DNA of 64,000 nt. Source: DAINRZ01 sp964634885. Its GTDB lineage: Bacteria > Bacteroidota > Ignavibacteria > Kapaibacteriales > UBA2268. How positions within the stretch are numbered: the stretch's first letter is position 1; each line of letters begins with the position of its first letter. Under the pieces are notes generated by a model. That model saw only the letters and a list, made by a program, of their open reading frames with translations, made no database searches and was not told where the DNA came from. Made by a program: the position numbers and the translations under genes. This document shows, piece after piece, positions 51,941-60,959 of the stretch. Location of the stretch: positions 113,046 to 177,045 of the forward strand of contig CAZWLN010000005.1 of NCBI GenBank assembly GCA_964634885.1, read 5' to 3'.

Positions 51941-52858
51941 ATGAAGTCAACAGAGAAATATAAACAACAGTTTAAATCAGATTTAAAGAAATTTGTTGAA
52001 AAATTAGGTAATTATGTTTCAACTGAAGATGGCAGTTGGACAATAAAGGGTTTTATAGATATCTTTAAAAATATTTATACAATTTCATCTGATACAAAAA
52101 TTGTTTCGAAAATTCTTGAAATCCACATTTTTCCACAAATTCTTCAATTCGCTGAGAAAATTGGTTATAGCATTGTCTTGGCAGAAAAACAAAATTGGTA
52201 TCCTGATCTAAGTTTTGTAAAAAAAGATAATGAAAAAATTAAATTTGCCGTAGATTTGAAAACTACCTATCGCGATCCTGATTACCCCGGACATATAAAT
52301 GGATTTACTTTAGGTAGCCATGGTACATACTTTAAAGATAGAAAGAGCACAAAGAATATACAATTTCCTTATTCTGAATACCTTGGGCATTTTTGTCTGG
52401 GTATAATATATACAAGGGTGGACCTGAATGAGGACAATGAGAAAGAAGTATTTCAAGTTAAGGAGCTTCAGGATGATAATCCTGAAATTAGAAGAATTAA
52501 AAATACTATGAATAGAAGTGTCACGAAAGTTCAGTACCTAAAATCAATTACATCAGTAATTAAGGATTTCGAATTTTTTGTCGCTGAAAAATGGGAAATT
52601 GCAGGAGAGACGGAAGGTTCAAAGAATACTGCTAATATTGGATCAATTACGAGTATTGATGATTTGAAACATGGCAGAGGTGTATTTGCTCATTTGGGAG
52701 AACAATGGTTCGATGAGTATTGGATGAATTATGGTACAATTACAATGGTTAAAGATGGTAAAAAGACTACCAAATTGAAAGATTTTCTGGAGTTCAGGGG
52801 TAGGACTGATTTATTAAACAAACTTGTATTGAAAAACACAAAGAAAAAAGGAAAATGA
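51941..52858 (+). CDS. EcoRV-family type II restriction endonuclease
   Basis: 305 residues (EcoRV has 245). The whole active site and specificity loop of EcoRV are visible: Glu60 (ILEIH, EcoRV Glu45), Asp89 in NWYPDLSF (Asp74), Asp105 and Lys107 in AVDLKTTY (Asp90, Lys92). TLGSHGTYFKD parallels the Gly/Thr minor-groove loop. The recognition loop GSKNTA (226-231) matches EcoRV GSGNTT with Asn and Thr conserved, then IGSI. The predicted specificity is therefore GATATC, cut blunt in the middle. The extra length is at both ends. The stop overlaps the methyltransferase start by 4 bp (ATGA). The gene is strongly AT-rich (about 30% GC by eye) against roughly 45-50% in neighbours, so recently acquired. 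Confidence 0.9.
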   Translation: MKSTEKYKQQFKSDLKKFVEKLGNYVSTEDGSWTIKGFIDIFKNIYTISSDTKIVSKILEIHIFPQILQFAEKIGYSIVLAEKQNWYPDLSFVKKDNEKIKFAVDLKTTYRDPDYPGHINGFTLGSHGTYFKDRKSTKNIQFPYSEYLGHFCLGIIYTRVDLNEDNEKEVFQVKELQDDNPEIRRIKNTMNRSVTKVQYLKSITSVIKDFEFFVAEKWEIAGETEGSKNTANIGSITSIDDLKHGRGVFAHLGEQWFDEYWMNYGTITMVKDGKKTTKLKDFLEFRGRTDLLNKLVLKNTKKKGK

Positions 52859-53778
52859 GAGTAATTGTTCCTCCGATAAAGAGCCAGGGAATTAAAACAA
52901 AACTTGTACCCTGGATAGTGGATGTTTTAAAAATTGCCGGTAGAGGCGGAAGGTGGATTGAGCCTTTCTTCGGCACAGGCGTTGTCGGTTTCAATTCCGG
53001 ATTTAAAAAGGCAATACTTAACGACACTAATCCTCATATAATAAATTTCTATAAAGGAATTCAGAATCGCTCCATTACACCTGCTGTTGTTAAAAGATAT
53101 CTTACGATGGCAAATGAAAAACTGTCCAGGTCCGAAGAAAACGGATATGCATATTTCAGGGAAGTTAGAGACAGATTCAATAATGAATTTTCACCCCTCG
53201 ATTTCCTTTTTTTGTCACGTACCGGTTTTAACGGAATGATGAGATTTGGAAGTAAAGGGAACTGGAATATCCCTTTTTGTAAAAAACCCGAACGATTTTC
53301 CCAGGCATATATAACTAAAATTGTTAATCAGGTTTCTAATATCTCAGATATTATTCAACCCGAACCTGAGTGGATATTCTATAATAATTCATTTTCCGGA
53401 ATCATTCCACTTGCTTCAAAAAACGATATTATATACTGCGATCCACCCTATTTCGGCCGCTATGTTGATTACTATAACGGTTGGACTGAAAAAGATGAAA
53501 TTCTTTTATTCGAACAATTATCGGAAACGTCGGCTAAATTCATTCTTTCAACATGGCATCATAATGATTGGAGAGAAAATGAAATGATCAATAAGTACTG
53601 GAATAATTTCAATATTGTTACAAAAGACCATTTCTATCATTCAGGCGGAAAAATTGAAAATCGCAGAACAATTGTTGAAGCTCTTGTGTGCAATTTTAAT
53701 CTCGGAAATATTGATGAACATAACCATGGTATAAAAGAAAAAATACAGACCGATCAGTTAGTTCTTGAATTAATTTAG
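52855..53778 (+). CDS. DNA adenine methyltransferase (D12/Dam class), partner of the EcoRV-like enzyme
   Basis: 307 residues. Motifs of N6-adenine methyltransferases of the Dam class: PFFGTG (37-42; SAM binding) and DPPY (196-199; catalytic), with target-binding region between. FLSRTGFNGMMRFGSKGNWN lies in the spot of the Dam-type specificity arm. M.EcoRV methylates the first A of GATATC, and a Dam-like enzyme paired with an EcoRV-like nuclease fits the same target. Start overlaps the nuclease stop (ATGA), so translation is coupled. Both genes share low GC. The pair ends with no obvious terminator. Confidence 0.92.
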   Translation: MRVIVPPIKSQGIKTKLVPWIVDVLKIAGRGGRWIEPFFGTGVVGFNSGFKKAILNDTNPHIINFYKGIQNRSITPAVVKRYLTMANEKLSRSEENGYAYFREVRDRFNNEFSPLDFLFLSRTGFNGMMRFGSKGNWNIPFCKKPERFSQAYITKIVNQVSNISDIIQPEPEWIFYNNSFSGIIPLASKNDIIYCDPPYFGRYVDYYNGWTEKDEILLFEQLSETSAKFILSTWHHNDWRENEMINKYWNNFNIVTKDHFYHSGGKIENRRTIVEALVCNFNLGNIDEHNHGIKEKIQTDQLVLELI

Positions 53779-53868
53779 TATATAATAGTCATTATGTTAA
53801 GGGCTGTACATTCAGTATTTATATCAGATATTGCTACATAGTATAGTAATAAGCAACAAAGGAAACAG

Positions 53869-54513
53869 ATGGAGCGACTTGTTAAGAAAGAAGGAACGGC
53901 GGAGCTTGCAGGCGGCATTTTGACGGCTGCGGCTTTCTGGTTTGTGATGTTTTCGCCCTGGACAAAAGACTATGTCAATTTCTGGACGGGGATGGTTGCC
54001 GCTACCGGCGCCATTACCGCTTACAGCCTGTGGTTCGGCAGGAAGGGGCTGAAGGAGATTTACAGGTTCGACTTCAAGTCGCTGCTGATTGGCCTTTGTG
54101 CCGCCGCGGCACTCTACGGAGTTTTCTGGGCCGGCAACGAGATCTCGCGCCTGCTGTTCGATTTCACCGACAGGCAGGTAATGTCCATCTACGGTACCAA
54201 GTCGCAGGCAGGGAAACTGTTCATCGGCGCTTTCCTGCTGCTGTGGATCGGCCCTTCGGAAGAGATATTCTGGCGCGGTTACGTCCAGACGCTTATGAGC
54301 CGGAAATTCGGCAAATGGCAGGGATATTTCCTCACTGCCGCGGTCTATGCCCTGGTCCACATCTGGTCTTTCAATTTCATGCTGATAATGGCGGCGCTGG
54401 TCTGCGGCCTGTTCTGGGGCTGGATGTACCTGCACTACAGGAATGTTGTTCCCTGCCTCATCTCACACGCTGTCTGGGACTTAGTGATATTCATTATTAT
54501 TCCCATCACCTGA
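53869..54513 (+). CDS. CPBP-family intramembrane metalloprotease (CAAX/ABI)
   Basis: 214 residues with 6 to 7 membrane spans. The two catalytic motifs are present: SEEIFWRGY (EExxxR, Glu131, Glu132, Arg136), His164 in VHIWSFNF and His200 in CLISHAVWD. These form the zinc site of the Rce1/ABI/CPBP clan, which in bacteria cleaves prenylated or membrane peptides and sometimes gives bacteriocin immunity. The AGGAAACAG preceding the ATG is a plausible RBS. It lies 90 bp after the R-M pair but has high GC, so it is chromosomal background. Converges on the Omp28 operon. Confidence 0.88.
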   Translation: MERLVKKEGTAELAGGILTAAAFWFVMFSPWTKDYVNFWTGMVAATGAITAYSLWFGRKGLKEIYRFDFKSLLIGLCAAAALYGVFWAGNEISRLLFDFTDRQVMSIYGTKSQAGKLFIGAFLLLWIGPSEEIFWRGYVQTLMSRKFGKWQGYFLTAAVYALVHIWSFNFMLIMAALVCGLFWGWMYLHYRNVVPCLISHAVWDLVIFIIIPIT

Positions 54514-54543
54514 TCTGTGTTTCTTCCGGCGTTCACGCCACCA

Positions 54544-54573
54544 ATAAAAAACGCCCACCGGAAAAGGCAGGCG
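54544..54573 (-). terminator. terminator of the Omp28/DUF6029 operon
   Basis: On the minus strand CGCCTGCC and GGTGGGCG (arms 54552-54559 and 54566-54573, with wobbles) form a hairpin followed by TTTTTTATT. It stands 30 bp after the Omp28-like stop. Confidence 0.7.
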
Positions 54574-54602
54574 CATTTTAAACTTATGTAAGATTCGTGA
54601 GC

Positions 54603-55478
54603 TTAATCGATGAGGTTAATTTCCTCCGCCTGAAGTATTTCATAGGATTTCTCGGGTATGAGCTCATGGACAAAAGCCAGTATCTTCATCTTCTCGAGCC
54701 TCCAGTCTTTACCTTCGGGAATTGTATAGTAGTATTCCCTCCTGAGGATGTACCCGGCAGGTATTTCGGTCGTACTCAACTGCTCGCCCCAGGTCCCTGT
54801 AATGGAACCACGCAGGACATTGTTGTGAACATAGTTCTCGACATCCGGAGGTGTCTTTTCTTTGTCAATCTGCGGCTTGACGATGCTGTCCTCGAGCATA
54901 TACAATGCAAGCCTGTAATTGGCGTTGCCCTTGCTCAGGCAGGCAATTTCCACGTCTAAGTACAGTTCCCTCGTTAACGGGTCATATTTCCTGAACAACC
55001 TGATCAGTACTTTCGGTTCGGTTTTCATCAGTTCTTCGACTTTTGCTGACCAGGAACCGTCGTTAAGAACCAGGCCTTCAGTAAATCTCATCCTGCTGAT
55101 CATTCCTGCCGGGTTGAAATTGATGCCGAAGGTATTATTCAATTCATTGCCCTCAGTTGTCCTGAAATCATAGGTAAAGAGGCCTGTAGCCTGAGGTGTA
55201 GCAAAAGAGCCGGCATGTACCGTAAGAAGAAAGACCTGGTGATCGCTTTCTTCGGCAATTTGATGCGCCAGCCTTGCAGCCCTCGGGCAGTTAGTACACC
55301 TGAAACCCGTGTATTCCTCGAGAATAATCTTCCGTTTATTGCTTACGACGCTGTCGGTGCCGCCGTCAGTCTGCCTGTATGTACCCTCGATCTCGTCGCA
55401 GGAAGCGAAAAGGAGTAAAACTGAAACAGCCGCTGCGATGTTCAATAGCGCTCTGCCTTTGCTATATATATTAGTCAT
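54603..55478 (-). CDS. Omp28-related lipoprotein with thioredoxin-like CxxC
   Basis: 291 residues. Lipobox LLFASC (Cys27), then KIILEEYTGFRCTNCPRAAR with a CTNC motif in a thioredoxin-like fold, as typical for Omp28-related proteins, followed by HQVFLLTVHAGSFATPQ and NTFGINFNPAGMISRMRF (cis-Pro position). The C-terminal ~100 residues are a beta domain (ILAFVHELIPEKSYEILQAE). Located at the outer membrane or periplasm, it probably acts on disulphides of secreted proteins (inference). 12 bp after the DUF6029 gene; these two are regularly adjacent in Bacteroidetes. Confidence 0.87.
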   Translation of the reverse strand: MTNIYSKGRALLNIAAAVSVLLLFASCDEIEGTYRQTDGGTDSVVSNKRKIILEEYTGFRCTNCPRAARLAHQIAEESDHQVFLLTVHAGSFATPQATGLFTYDFRTTEGNELNNTFGINFNPAGMISRMRFTEGLVLNDGSWSAKVEELMKTEPKVLIRLFRKYDPLTRELYLDVEIACLSKGNANYRLALYMLEDSIVKPQIDKEKTPPDVENYVHNNVLRGSITGTWGEQLSTTEIPAGYILRREYYYTIPEGKDWRLEKMKILAFVHELIPEKSYEILQAEEINLID

Positions 55479-55490
55479 TGTATCCTCCCG

Positions 55491-57173
55491 TTAGAATGAT
55501 GATGTAATTGAAAACGACACACCGTTTGCTGCCGGTACTACCCTGCAAATGCCTCCAACACAAAGAAGCCCCTCTCTCTGCCTCGAGTACGACAGGGCTA
55601 TCCTTGTACTGTTGATGATGTAGGCGGCAGAGAAATTGTAGTAATGGAGCCTTTTACTCTCAAAATCATTGCCGTAGTTGTATTCATCGGCAACAGTAAA
55701 GAACCAGTTGGGTGCAAAGGTGTATTCTGCCAGTATTCCAAGCCAGTTACCATTGGTGTTGTCTTCTTTCGTAAGTGTGGAATCGGGTTCGGCTAACAAA
55801 TGCTGGAACTCCATCCTGAGAGCCTGTTTGTTGCCGGTTTTCAGTGTAAATTCAAAAACCGAGGCAAAGGACTGCACCTGTCCGTAAGTAGGTGTCCCGC
55901 CCTCTTCCAGGTAATCCTTGTCGTATATATCATAGATTAAAGTCAATTTTGTCTTAAAGTCCGTTGAAATCTTCCTGTTCAACTCAAGGCTCATTTCCTG
56001 GAAGAACAGCCTCCTGTCGGAAGAGAATATGTCCATGGGGTTGTACCATGTAGAGTTATAGGTAAGTTCCTTGTCGCCGGCAGTAGTGTCGATGGACTGT
56101 ACCCGGGAATAGTTCGCATTGACGGTCATTCCATATTCCCCGCCAATCCATGATTTCTTGGGGAAAGTATAGGTCAGTTCAGCCTGTAAGCCGACTTCGC
56201 CATTAAGCTGGGTAGCGTAAGGATAGACATTGGTAAGGCTGTACCCCTGCATCTTTGTCAGCGCAGGAATGTAATTCATCATGTTCTTGTTGAAGCCTTT
56301 CACGTCCCTGTTGCTGCGGTAATCCATGTTGTCGATGCCGTGGAAGTTGAGGTTGAAGCCGATGCCCTCGCCAAACAATGAGCCGCTCAGGAGCAGTCCG
56401 TGGCCGGGATTGAAGCTATATCCGTTGGTAGCGTTCGGGTCCATGTTTTTGTATGCATACTCAGCCTCGACATTGAATATGTCTCCCGACAAATTGCACC
56501 TGGCGGACCATGCAAGTACATTCTCCGGCAGGTTGTAGTTGGACTCCTGGTCAGACTGGTATTTACTGACGACGCTGGCGCCGAGTTTCAGCTGGAGATT
56601 GTCGGGAAGGAGTTCCGTAAAAACGTCGTTGACCTGGAGGTTAATGTCTCCGCCTCTGACGACGCCGGCGCTGAGATCCCAATAGGAACGCTGCTTGCCG
56701 ACGATGCCGGTGATGTCGATGCCTGTGACAGGCCTGATCCTGACCCTTGCCCCGTCCATCGAATTGTCAACGCCGAGCTGCCGTTCTTCGTAAGCCCTGA
56801 ATATCATGCCGCTGCCGAACTGCTCGTAGAAATTGCCGGCAGTAACATCGATGAAATCAGATTGGAAAGACGCATACCTGTAAGCAAACCCATTGCCTTT
56901 ATATTCACTGTCGAATCCCAGCATGGGATTCATATAGGCTTCGTAACGGAAACCGGCACTGAAAGAACCAAGGCTGTAATTGACAAATAAGTAGCTGTTC
57001 GAAAGGAAGTCTTCGGGTACTTCTTTTGTCCCCGCAACCGAATCTTTCATGTAATACATGCCGTCCAACTGGATGTTCCCTGTTACCCTTGCGGCGCTTA
57101 GTGGATCTTCAGCCGTCAACAACGCCGGGAAAACCAGCGCGGCAACCAATGTCAATCTGAATATAAGCTTCAT
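55491..57173 (-). CDS. DUF6029-family outer-membrane protein
   Basis: 560 residues with a signal peptide (MKLIFRLTLVAALVFPALLTA). Strand-rich throughout: GFRYEAYMNPMLGFDSEYKG, QSDFIDVTAGNFYEQFGSGM, GVDNSMDGARVRIRP are the typical DUF6029 N-terminal features. The chain ends GVSFSITSSF, terminal Phe. It is a large barrel, perhaps of 20 or more strands, encoded with an Omp28-like protein, and transport of something processed by it is possible. Divergent from gltX with a ~135-bp AT-rich control region between them. Confidence 0.82.
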   Translation of the reverse strand: MKLIFRLTLVAALVFPALLTAEDPLSAARVTGNIQLDGMYYMKDSVAGTKEVPEDFLSNSYLFVNYSLGSFSAGFRYEAYMNPMLGFDSEYKGNGFAYRYASFQSDFIDVTAGNFYEQFGSGMIFRAYEERQLGVDNSMDGARVRIRPVTGIDITGIVGKQRSYWDLSAGVVRGGDINLQVNDVFTELLPDNLQLKLGASVVSKYQSDQESNYNLPENVLAWSARCNLSGDIFNVEAEYAYKNMDPNATNGYSFNPGHGLLLSGSLFGEGIGFNLNFHGIDNMDYRSNRDVKGFNKNMMNYIPALTKMQGYSLTNVYPYATQLNGEVGLQAELTYTFPKKSWIGGEYGMTVNANYSRVQSIDTTAGDKELTYNSTWYNPMDIFSSDRRLFFQEMSLELNRKISTDFKTKLTLIYDIYDKDYLEEGGTPTYGQVQSFASVFEFTLKTGNKQALRMEFQHLLAEPDSTLTKEDNTNGNWLGILAEYTFAPNWFFTVADEYNYGNDFESKRLHYYNFSAAYIINSTRIALSYSRQREGLLCVGGICRVVPAANGVSFSITSSF

Positions 57174-57310
57174 AATAACCCGTATATTATTTTATTAATT
57201 CATAAACTTACAATTTAATAAATTTTTTATGTTTTATTCTAAATCATTATTTTCTTAATTTCATAAATTTGTAAATTGTTTATTAAATAATTTTAATAAT
57301 CGAAGGTTAT

Positions 57311-58765
57311 ATGTCAGTAAGAGTAAGATTTGCACCGTCGCCGACCGGATACCTCCATGTGGGAGGCTTGAGAACGGCGCTTTATAACTACCTGTTTGCA
57401 CGCCACAACAACGGCACATGTGTGTTAAGGATTGAAGACACGGACAGGACAAGATTTGTCGAGAATGCACAGGAAAGCCTGATAGAATCGCTGCGCTGGG
57501 CAGGCATCGTTTTTGACGAAAGCCCGGACAAGCCCGGCAATTGCGGCCCATACGTACAGTCCCAAAGACTTGCCATTTACAAAGAACATTCGGAAATGCT
57601 GCTTAACAACGGCACTGCATACTACGCCTTCGATACTCCCGAAGAGATAGAGAAAATGAGGGCCATACAGCAGGAGCAGAAAAAGGACCCGAAATACGAC
57701 CGCATGAACATGAGGAACCAGTTCACGATGGCGCCGGAAGAAGTGAAAAGCCTCATCGAAAACTGCGCTTCCTATGTTGTACGCCTGAAGGTTCCGGAGA
57801 ACACTGATGTCAGCTTCAAGGACCTCATCAGGGGCGACGTAACCGTGAATACCAACGACATCGACGACCAGGTACTGATGAAGTCCGACGGGTTCCCGAC
57901 CTATCACCTGGCAAACGTCGTTGACGACAGGCTCATGGGCATTACCCACGTCATCCGCGGCGAGGAATGGCTCCCGTCAACACCGAAACACGTACTTCTT
58001 TACAACGCATTCGGCTGGAACACACCGCAGTTCGCACACCTGCCGCTGCTCCTGAACAAGAACAAAGCCAAGCTGAGCAAGAGGCACGGAGACGTGGCCG
58101 TCGAGGACTTCATCGCCAAGGGCTACATTAAGGACGCTTTCGTCAATTTCATCGCCCTCCTTGGCTGGAACCCAAGCTCCGACCGTGAGATATATACCAT
58201 CGACGAGCTGATCGAATCTTTCAACATAGAAAAAGTTAACAAAGGCGGCGCCGTGTTCGACACACAGAAATTAGAGTGGATGAATGCCCAGTACCTCAGG
58301 CAAATGCATCACTCAGATCTTGCTGCCGACCTTGGTAAATTGCTCGAGGAACAGGGTTACAGCAATAGCTTCACTCACGAATTCCTTACCAGGATTGTCG
58401 GGCTGTTCATCGAACGGGTTAATTTCCTGAAGGATATTCCCGCGATTGCATCCTATATGTTCGCAATGCCTGCCGACTATGAACAGGAATACATTGCCAA
58501 GTGCTGGAAAGCAGACACACCGGGCCTGATGAAGCCACTTGTTGAATTATACAAAGCTATGCCGGTATTTACCCACGACGGACTCTATCAATCGACAAAG
58601 GAATACGCCGAGAGCCTGGGGCTGAAGCTTAAAGACATCATTCATCCCATCAGGCTGATAATTACGGGCAGGTCCACCGGCGCCGGTATGTTCGAGACAA
58701 TGGAAGCCCTCGGCAAAGACGACTGCCTGGCCCGGTTCGAATTTTTCCTTGAAAAATACAAATAG
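57311..58765 (+). CDS. gltX: glutamyl-tRNA synthetase
   Basis: 484 residues. Charges tRNA-Glu with glutamate. Class I signatures: the HIGH-equivalent HVGG in APSPTGYLHVGGLRTALY, and KLSKR in AKLSKRHGDVAVEDF. VRFAPSPTGYLHVGGLR and ERVNFLKDIPAIASY are normal for GluRS; no Cys4 zinc site is visible in the middle region. It is the first gene of a plus-strand pair with a lipoprotein 9 bp later. Confidence high. Confidence 0.96.
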   Translation: MSVRVRFAPSPTGYLHVGGLRTALYNYLFARHNNGTCVLRIEDTDRTRFVENAQESLIESLRWAGIVFDESPDKPGNCGPYVQSQRLAIYKEHSEMLLNNGTAYYAFDTPEEIEKMRAIQQEQKKDPKYDRMNMRNQFTMAPEEVKSLIENCASYVVRLKVPENTDVSFKDLIRGDVTVNTNDIDDQVLMKSDGFPTYHLANVVDDRLMGITHVIRGEEWLPSTPKHVLLYNAFGWNTPQFAHLPLLLNKNKAKLSKRHGDVAVEDFIAKGYIKDAFVNFIALLGWNPSSDREIYTIDELIESFNIEKVNKGGAVFDTQKLEWMNAQYLRQMHHSDLAADLGKLLEEQGYSNSFTHEFLTRIVGLFIERVNFLKDIPAIASYMFAMPADYEQEYIAKCWKADTPGLMKPLVELYKAMPVFTHDGLYQSTKEYAESLGLKLKDIIHPIRLIITGRSTGAGMFETMEALGKDDCLARFEFFLEKYK

Positions 58766-58774
58766 GAATTTACA

Positions 58775-59239
58775 ATGAAGCTATCAATGAAATTAATAAT
58801 TGTTCTTACTGCCCTCCTGGCTGCATGCAGTTCACTGAAGTACCCGCCCTGTGTGCTCGACAATATGCACGAACTTACAATCTCATGGGGCGACCATGAC
58901 CTGGCAACCGGAAAGATCGAAGGATACAAACTCGATGCATACGGCAGGCTGTTCTCGATGGAGCGCGACACTAACGGTACGGACTATCGCTATACATACA
59001 TGAAGCAAATACCGGACACGCTTTTCTGTAAGGTCAACAACATGGTAATTAAAGAAATCATGAAGGTTCCGGCGCTAAACTCTGCCATCGACATCGAAAG
59101 GTTCATCGAGTACAACAATCCCGGGCAAAACAGCGCCAATGTGCGTTCTTCGTGGAATCCCAAGTACGAAACAAAAGCCAGCAAAGGATTCATTGTCATG
59201 TATGATTTCTTAAATCAAATAATTGAAGATAAAAATTAG
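58775..59239 (+). CDS. small lipoprotein
   Basis: 154 residues with lipobox LLAAC (Cys18). The mature domain has no membrane span; the stretch HELTISWGDHDLATGKIEGY and YTYMKQIPDTLFCKVNNMVI suggest a small alpha/beta fold, with a single further Cys. No family recognised. It follows gltX by 9 bp, so is probably co-transcribed, and precedes the NtrC-type regulator by 94 bp. Confidence 0.65.
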   Translation: MKLSMKLIIVLTALLAACSSLKYPPCVLDNMHELTISWGDHDLATGKIEGYKLDAYGRLFSMERDTNGTDYRYTYMKQIPDTLFCKVNNMVIKEIMKVPALNSAIDIERFIEYNNPGQNSANVRSSWNPKYETKASKGFIVMYDFLNQIIEDKN

Positions 59240-59333
59240 AGAATAATTTTATAAATTGTTGTTTTGAATTTGTAAAAATTAATTTGGAAAAAATAAATAT
59301 TTTTGACATTATAAAAGATAGAGCCGGTGTAAT

Positions 59334-60752
59334 ATGAAGGTCCTGATAGCAGACGACAACTACGACTATTGTAACACTATTGCCGACATAGTGCGTTCCT
59401 ACGGCTATGACGCCCATACAATCCAGACGCCGAGCGAGGTCATCAGCTTCCTCGAAAAACAGCACTCGAAGATTAATATCATCCTGCTGGACATAGAATT
59501 TGGCCCCGACGTTGCCCTGAACGGCATCGACCTGTTGGAGCACTGCCGAAGGAATTACCCTGCCATTCCTGTAATAATGATCAGCGGCAAAGGTACCATC
59601 GAGATGGCAGTGCAGGCCACGAAATTAGGAGCCATCAACTTCGTCGAAAAGAATGTGCTGAGCAGGGAGAAACTTCGTGAAGTACTCGACAGCGCCATCG
59701 AAAGGCTCGGAGTACAGGGCGAAGCCCGTGAGATATGCAGGTTCCTCGAGTCCCAGGGCCTTGTCGGCAAGTCCAAACCCATGGTCGAGATGGGCGACAG
59801 CATCATCAGGTTCGGCAGGACCGACCTCAACGTGATGGTTACCGGCGAGACCGGCACCGGCAAAAAGCTTGTGGCAAAAGCGCTGCACAACATCAGCCGC
59901 CGCGCCAAATACCCCATCATCACCGTGGATATACCGAACATTCCCCGGGAGTTGTTCCAGAGTGAACTGTTCGGGCACAACAAAGGTTCGTTCTCCGGCG
60001 CCAGCGAGACGAAGAAAGGCCTTTTCCACCAGGCGAACAAAGGCACGCTGTTCCTCGACGAGATCGGCGACCTGTCCCTGGAATTGCAGTCCAGCCTGTT
60101 CATCCCCATCGAAGAGAAGATCATACGCAGGGTCGGTTCGACTGAAAGCGAAGACCTGAACGTCAGGTTCATCTCAGCCACCGACAAGGACCTGCTTTAC
60201 GCCATGAAGGAATCGAAGTTCCGTGAGCAGCTCTACCACAGGCTCAGGGAATGTGAGATACATATACCGCCACTCAGGGAGAGGCTCGAAGACATACCCG
60301 ACATAGTGGAATATTACCTGCACAAACACAATCACGATTACAACGATTCGAAGGTGTTCTCGCCTTCTGCCGTCGAATACCTGCAGGAGCAGGCATGGGG
60401 AGGCAACGTCAGGGAACTGTACAGTGTCATCAGGGTTACACTCCAGACCGCCTCTTCAGACCAGATTGAAGTTTCCGACCTGCACAAGATTACTTCGGGG
60501 GCAGGCGTAGGCAAAACGTCGGGTGCACCCGGCGCTTCGGACATACTTATTACTTCGGGCAGGACCCTGAAGGAGGACCTGGCTGAAGTGGACAAGAAGA
60601 AGATCGAGACGACGCTCGAAAGGACATACGGCAACGTCAGCAAAGCGGCAGCCATGCTCGACATCAGCCGCGAAACGCTCCACAACAAGATTCGCCGTTA
60701 CGGCATCAACACGCAAATGTTCAGGTTGAAACGCAGCGAGAAGAACGACTGA
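59334..60752 (+). CDS. NtrC-family sigma-54-dependent response regulator
   Basis: 472 residues. Receiver domain (1-120): acidic pair Asp7/Asp8, phospho-acceptor Asp53 in ILLDIEFG, Lys106 in VEKN. The AAA+ domain: Walker A GETGTGK (171-177), the sigma-54 contact loop as GSFSGA (218-223) where GAFTGA is standard, Walker B GTLFLDEIGDLS (237-248). C-terminal Fis-type helix-turn-helix near 440-465 (TYGNVSKAAAMLDISRETLH). It has no neighbouring kinase. The GSFSGA form keeps an hydroxyl at the Thr position so may still engage RpoN. Candidates for its kinase include the orphan at 31233 (speculative). Confidence 0.93.
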   Translation: MKVLIADDNYDYCNTIADIVRSYGYDAHTIQTPSEVISFLEKQHSKINIILLDIEFGPDVALNGIDLLEHCRRNYPAIPVIMISGKGTIEMAVQATKLGAINFVEKNVLSREKLREVLDSAIERLGVQGEAREICRFLESQGLVGKSKPMVEMGDSIIRFGRTDLNVMVTGETGTGKKLVAKALHNISRRAKYPIITVDIPNIPRELFQSELFGHNKGSFSGASETKKGLFHQANKGTLFLDEIGDLSLELQSSLFIPIEEKIIRRVGSTESEDLNVRFISATDKDLLYAMKESKFREQLYHRLRECEIHIPPLRERLEDIPDIVEYYLHKHNHDYNDSKVFSPSAVEYLQEQAWGGNVRELYSVIRVTLQTASSDQIEVSDLHKITSGAGVGKTSGAPGASDILITSGRTLKEDLAEVDKKKIETTLERTYGNVSKAAAMLDISRETLHNKIRRYGINTQMFRLKRSEKND

Positions 60753-60959
60753 TTTTAATATTTTCTACACCATTGTAAAGCAAGGATAGGGGAGACCCGG
60801 ATATCACGCGTTTTATTATGCCTGATTATCTATTTGAGACAAAGGGTGACATCTTGACCGGGTAAGCCCTTAAACCCAAATTTTTCCTACAATAATACTC
60901 TGTGCTGAAGGTCTATAAAGTATTACTTAGATTTATTTGAATTATCGGATAATCAAATT

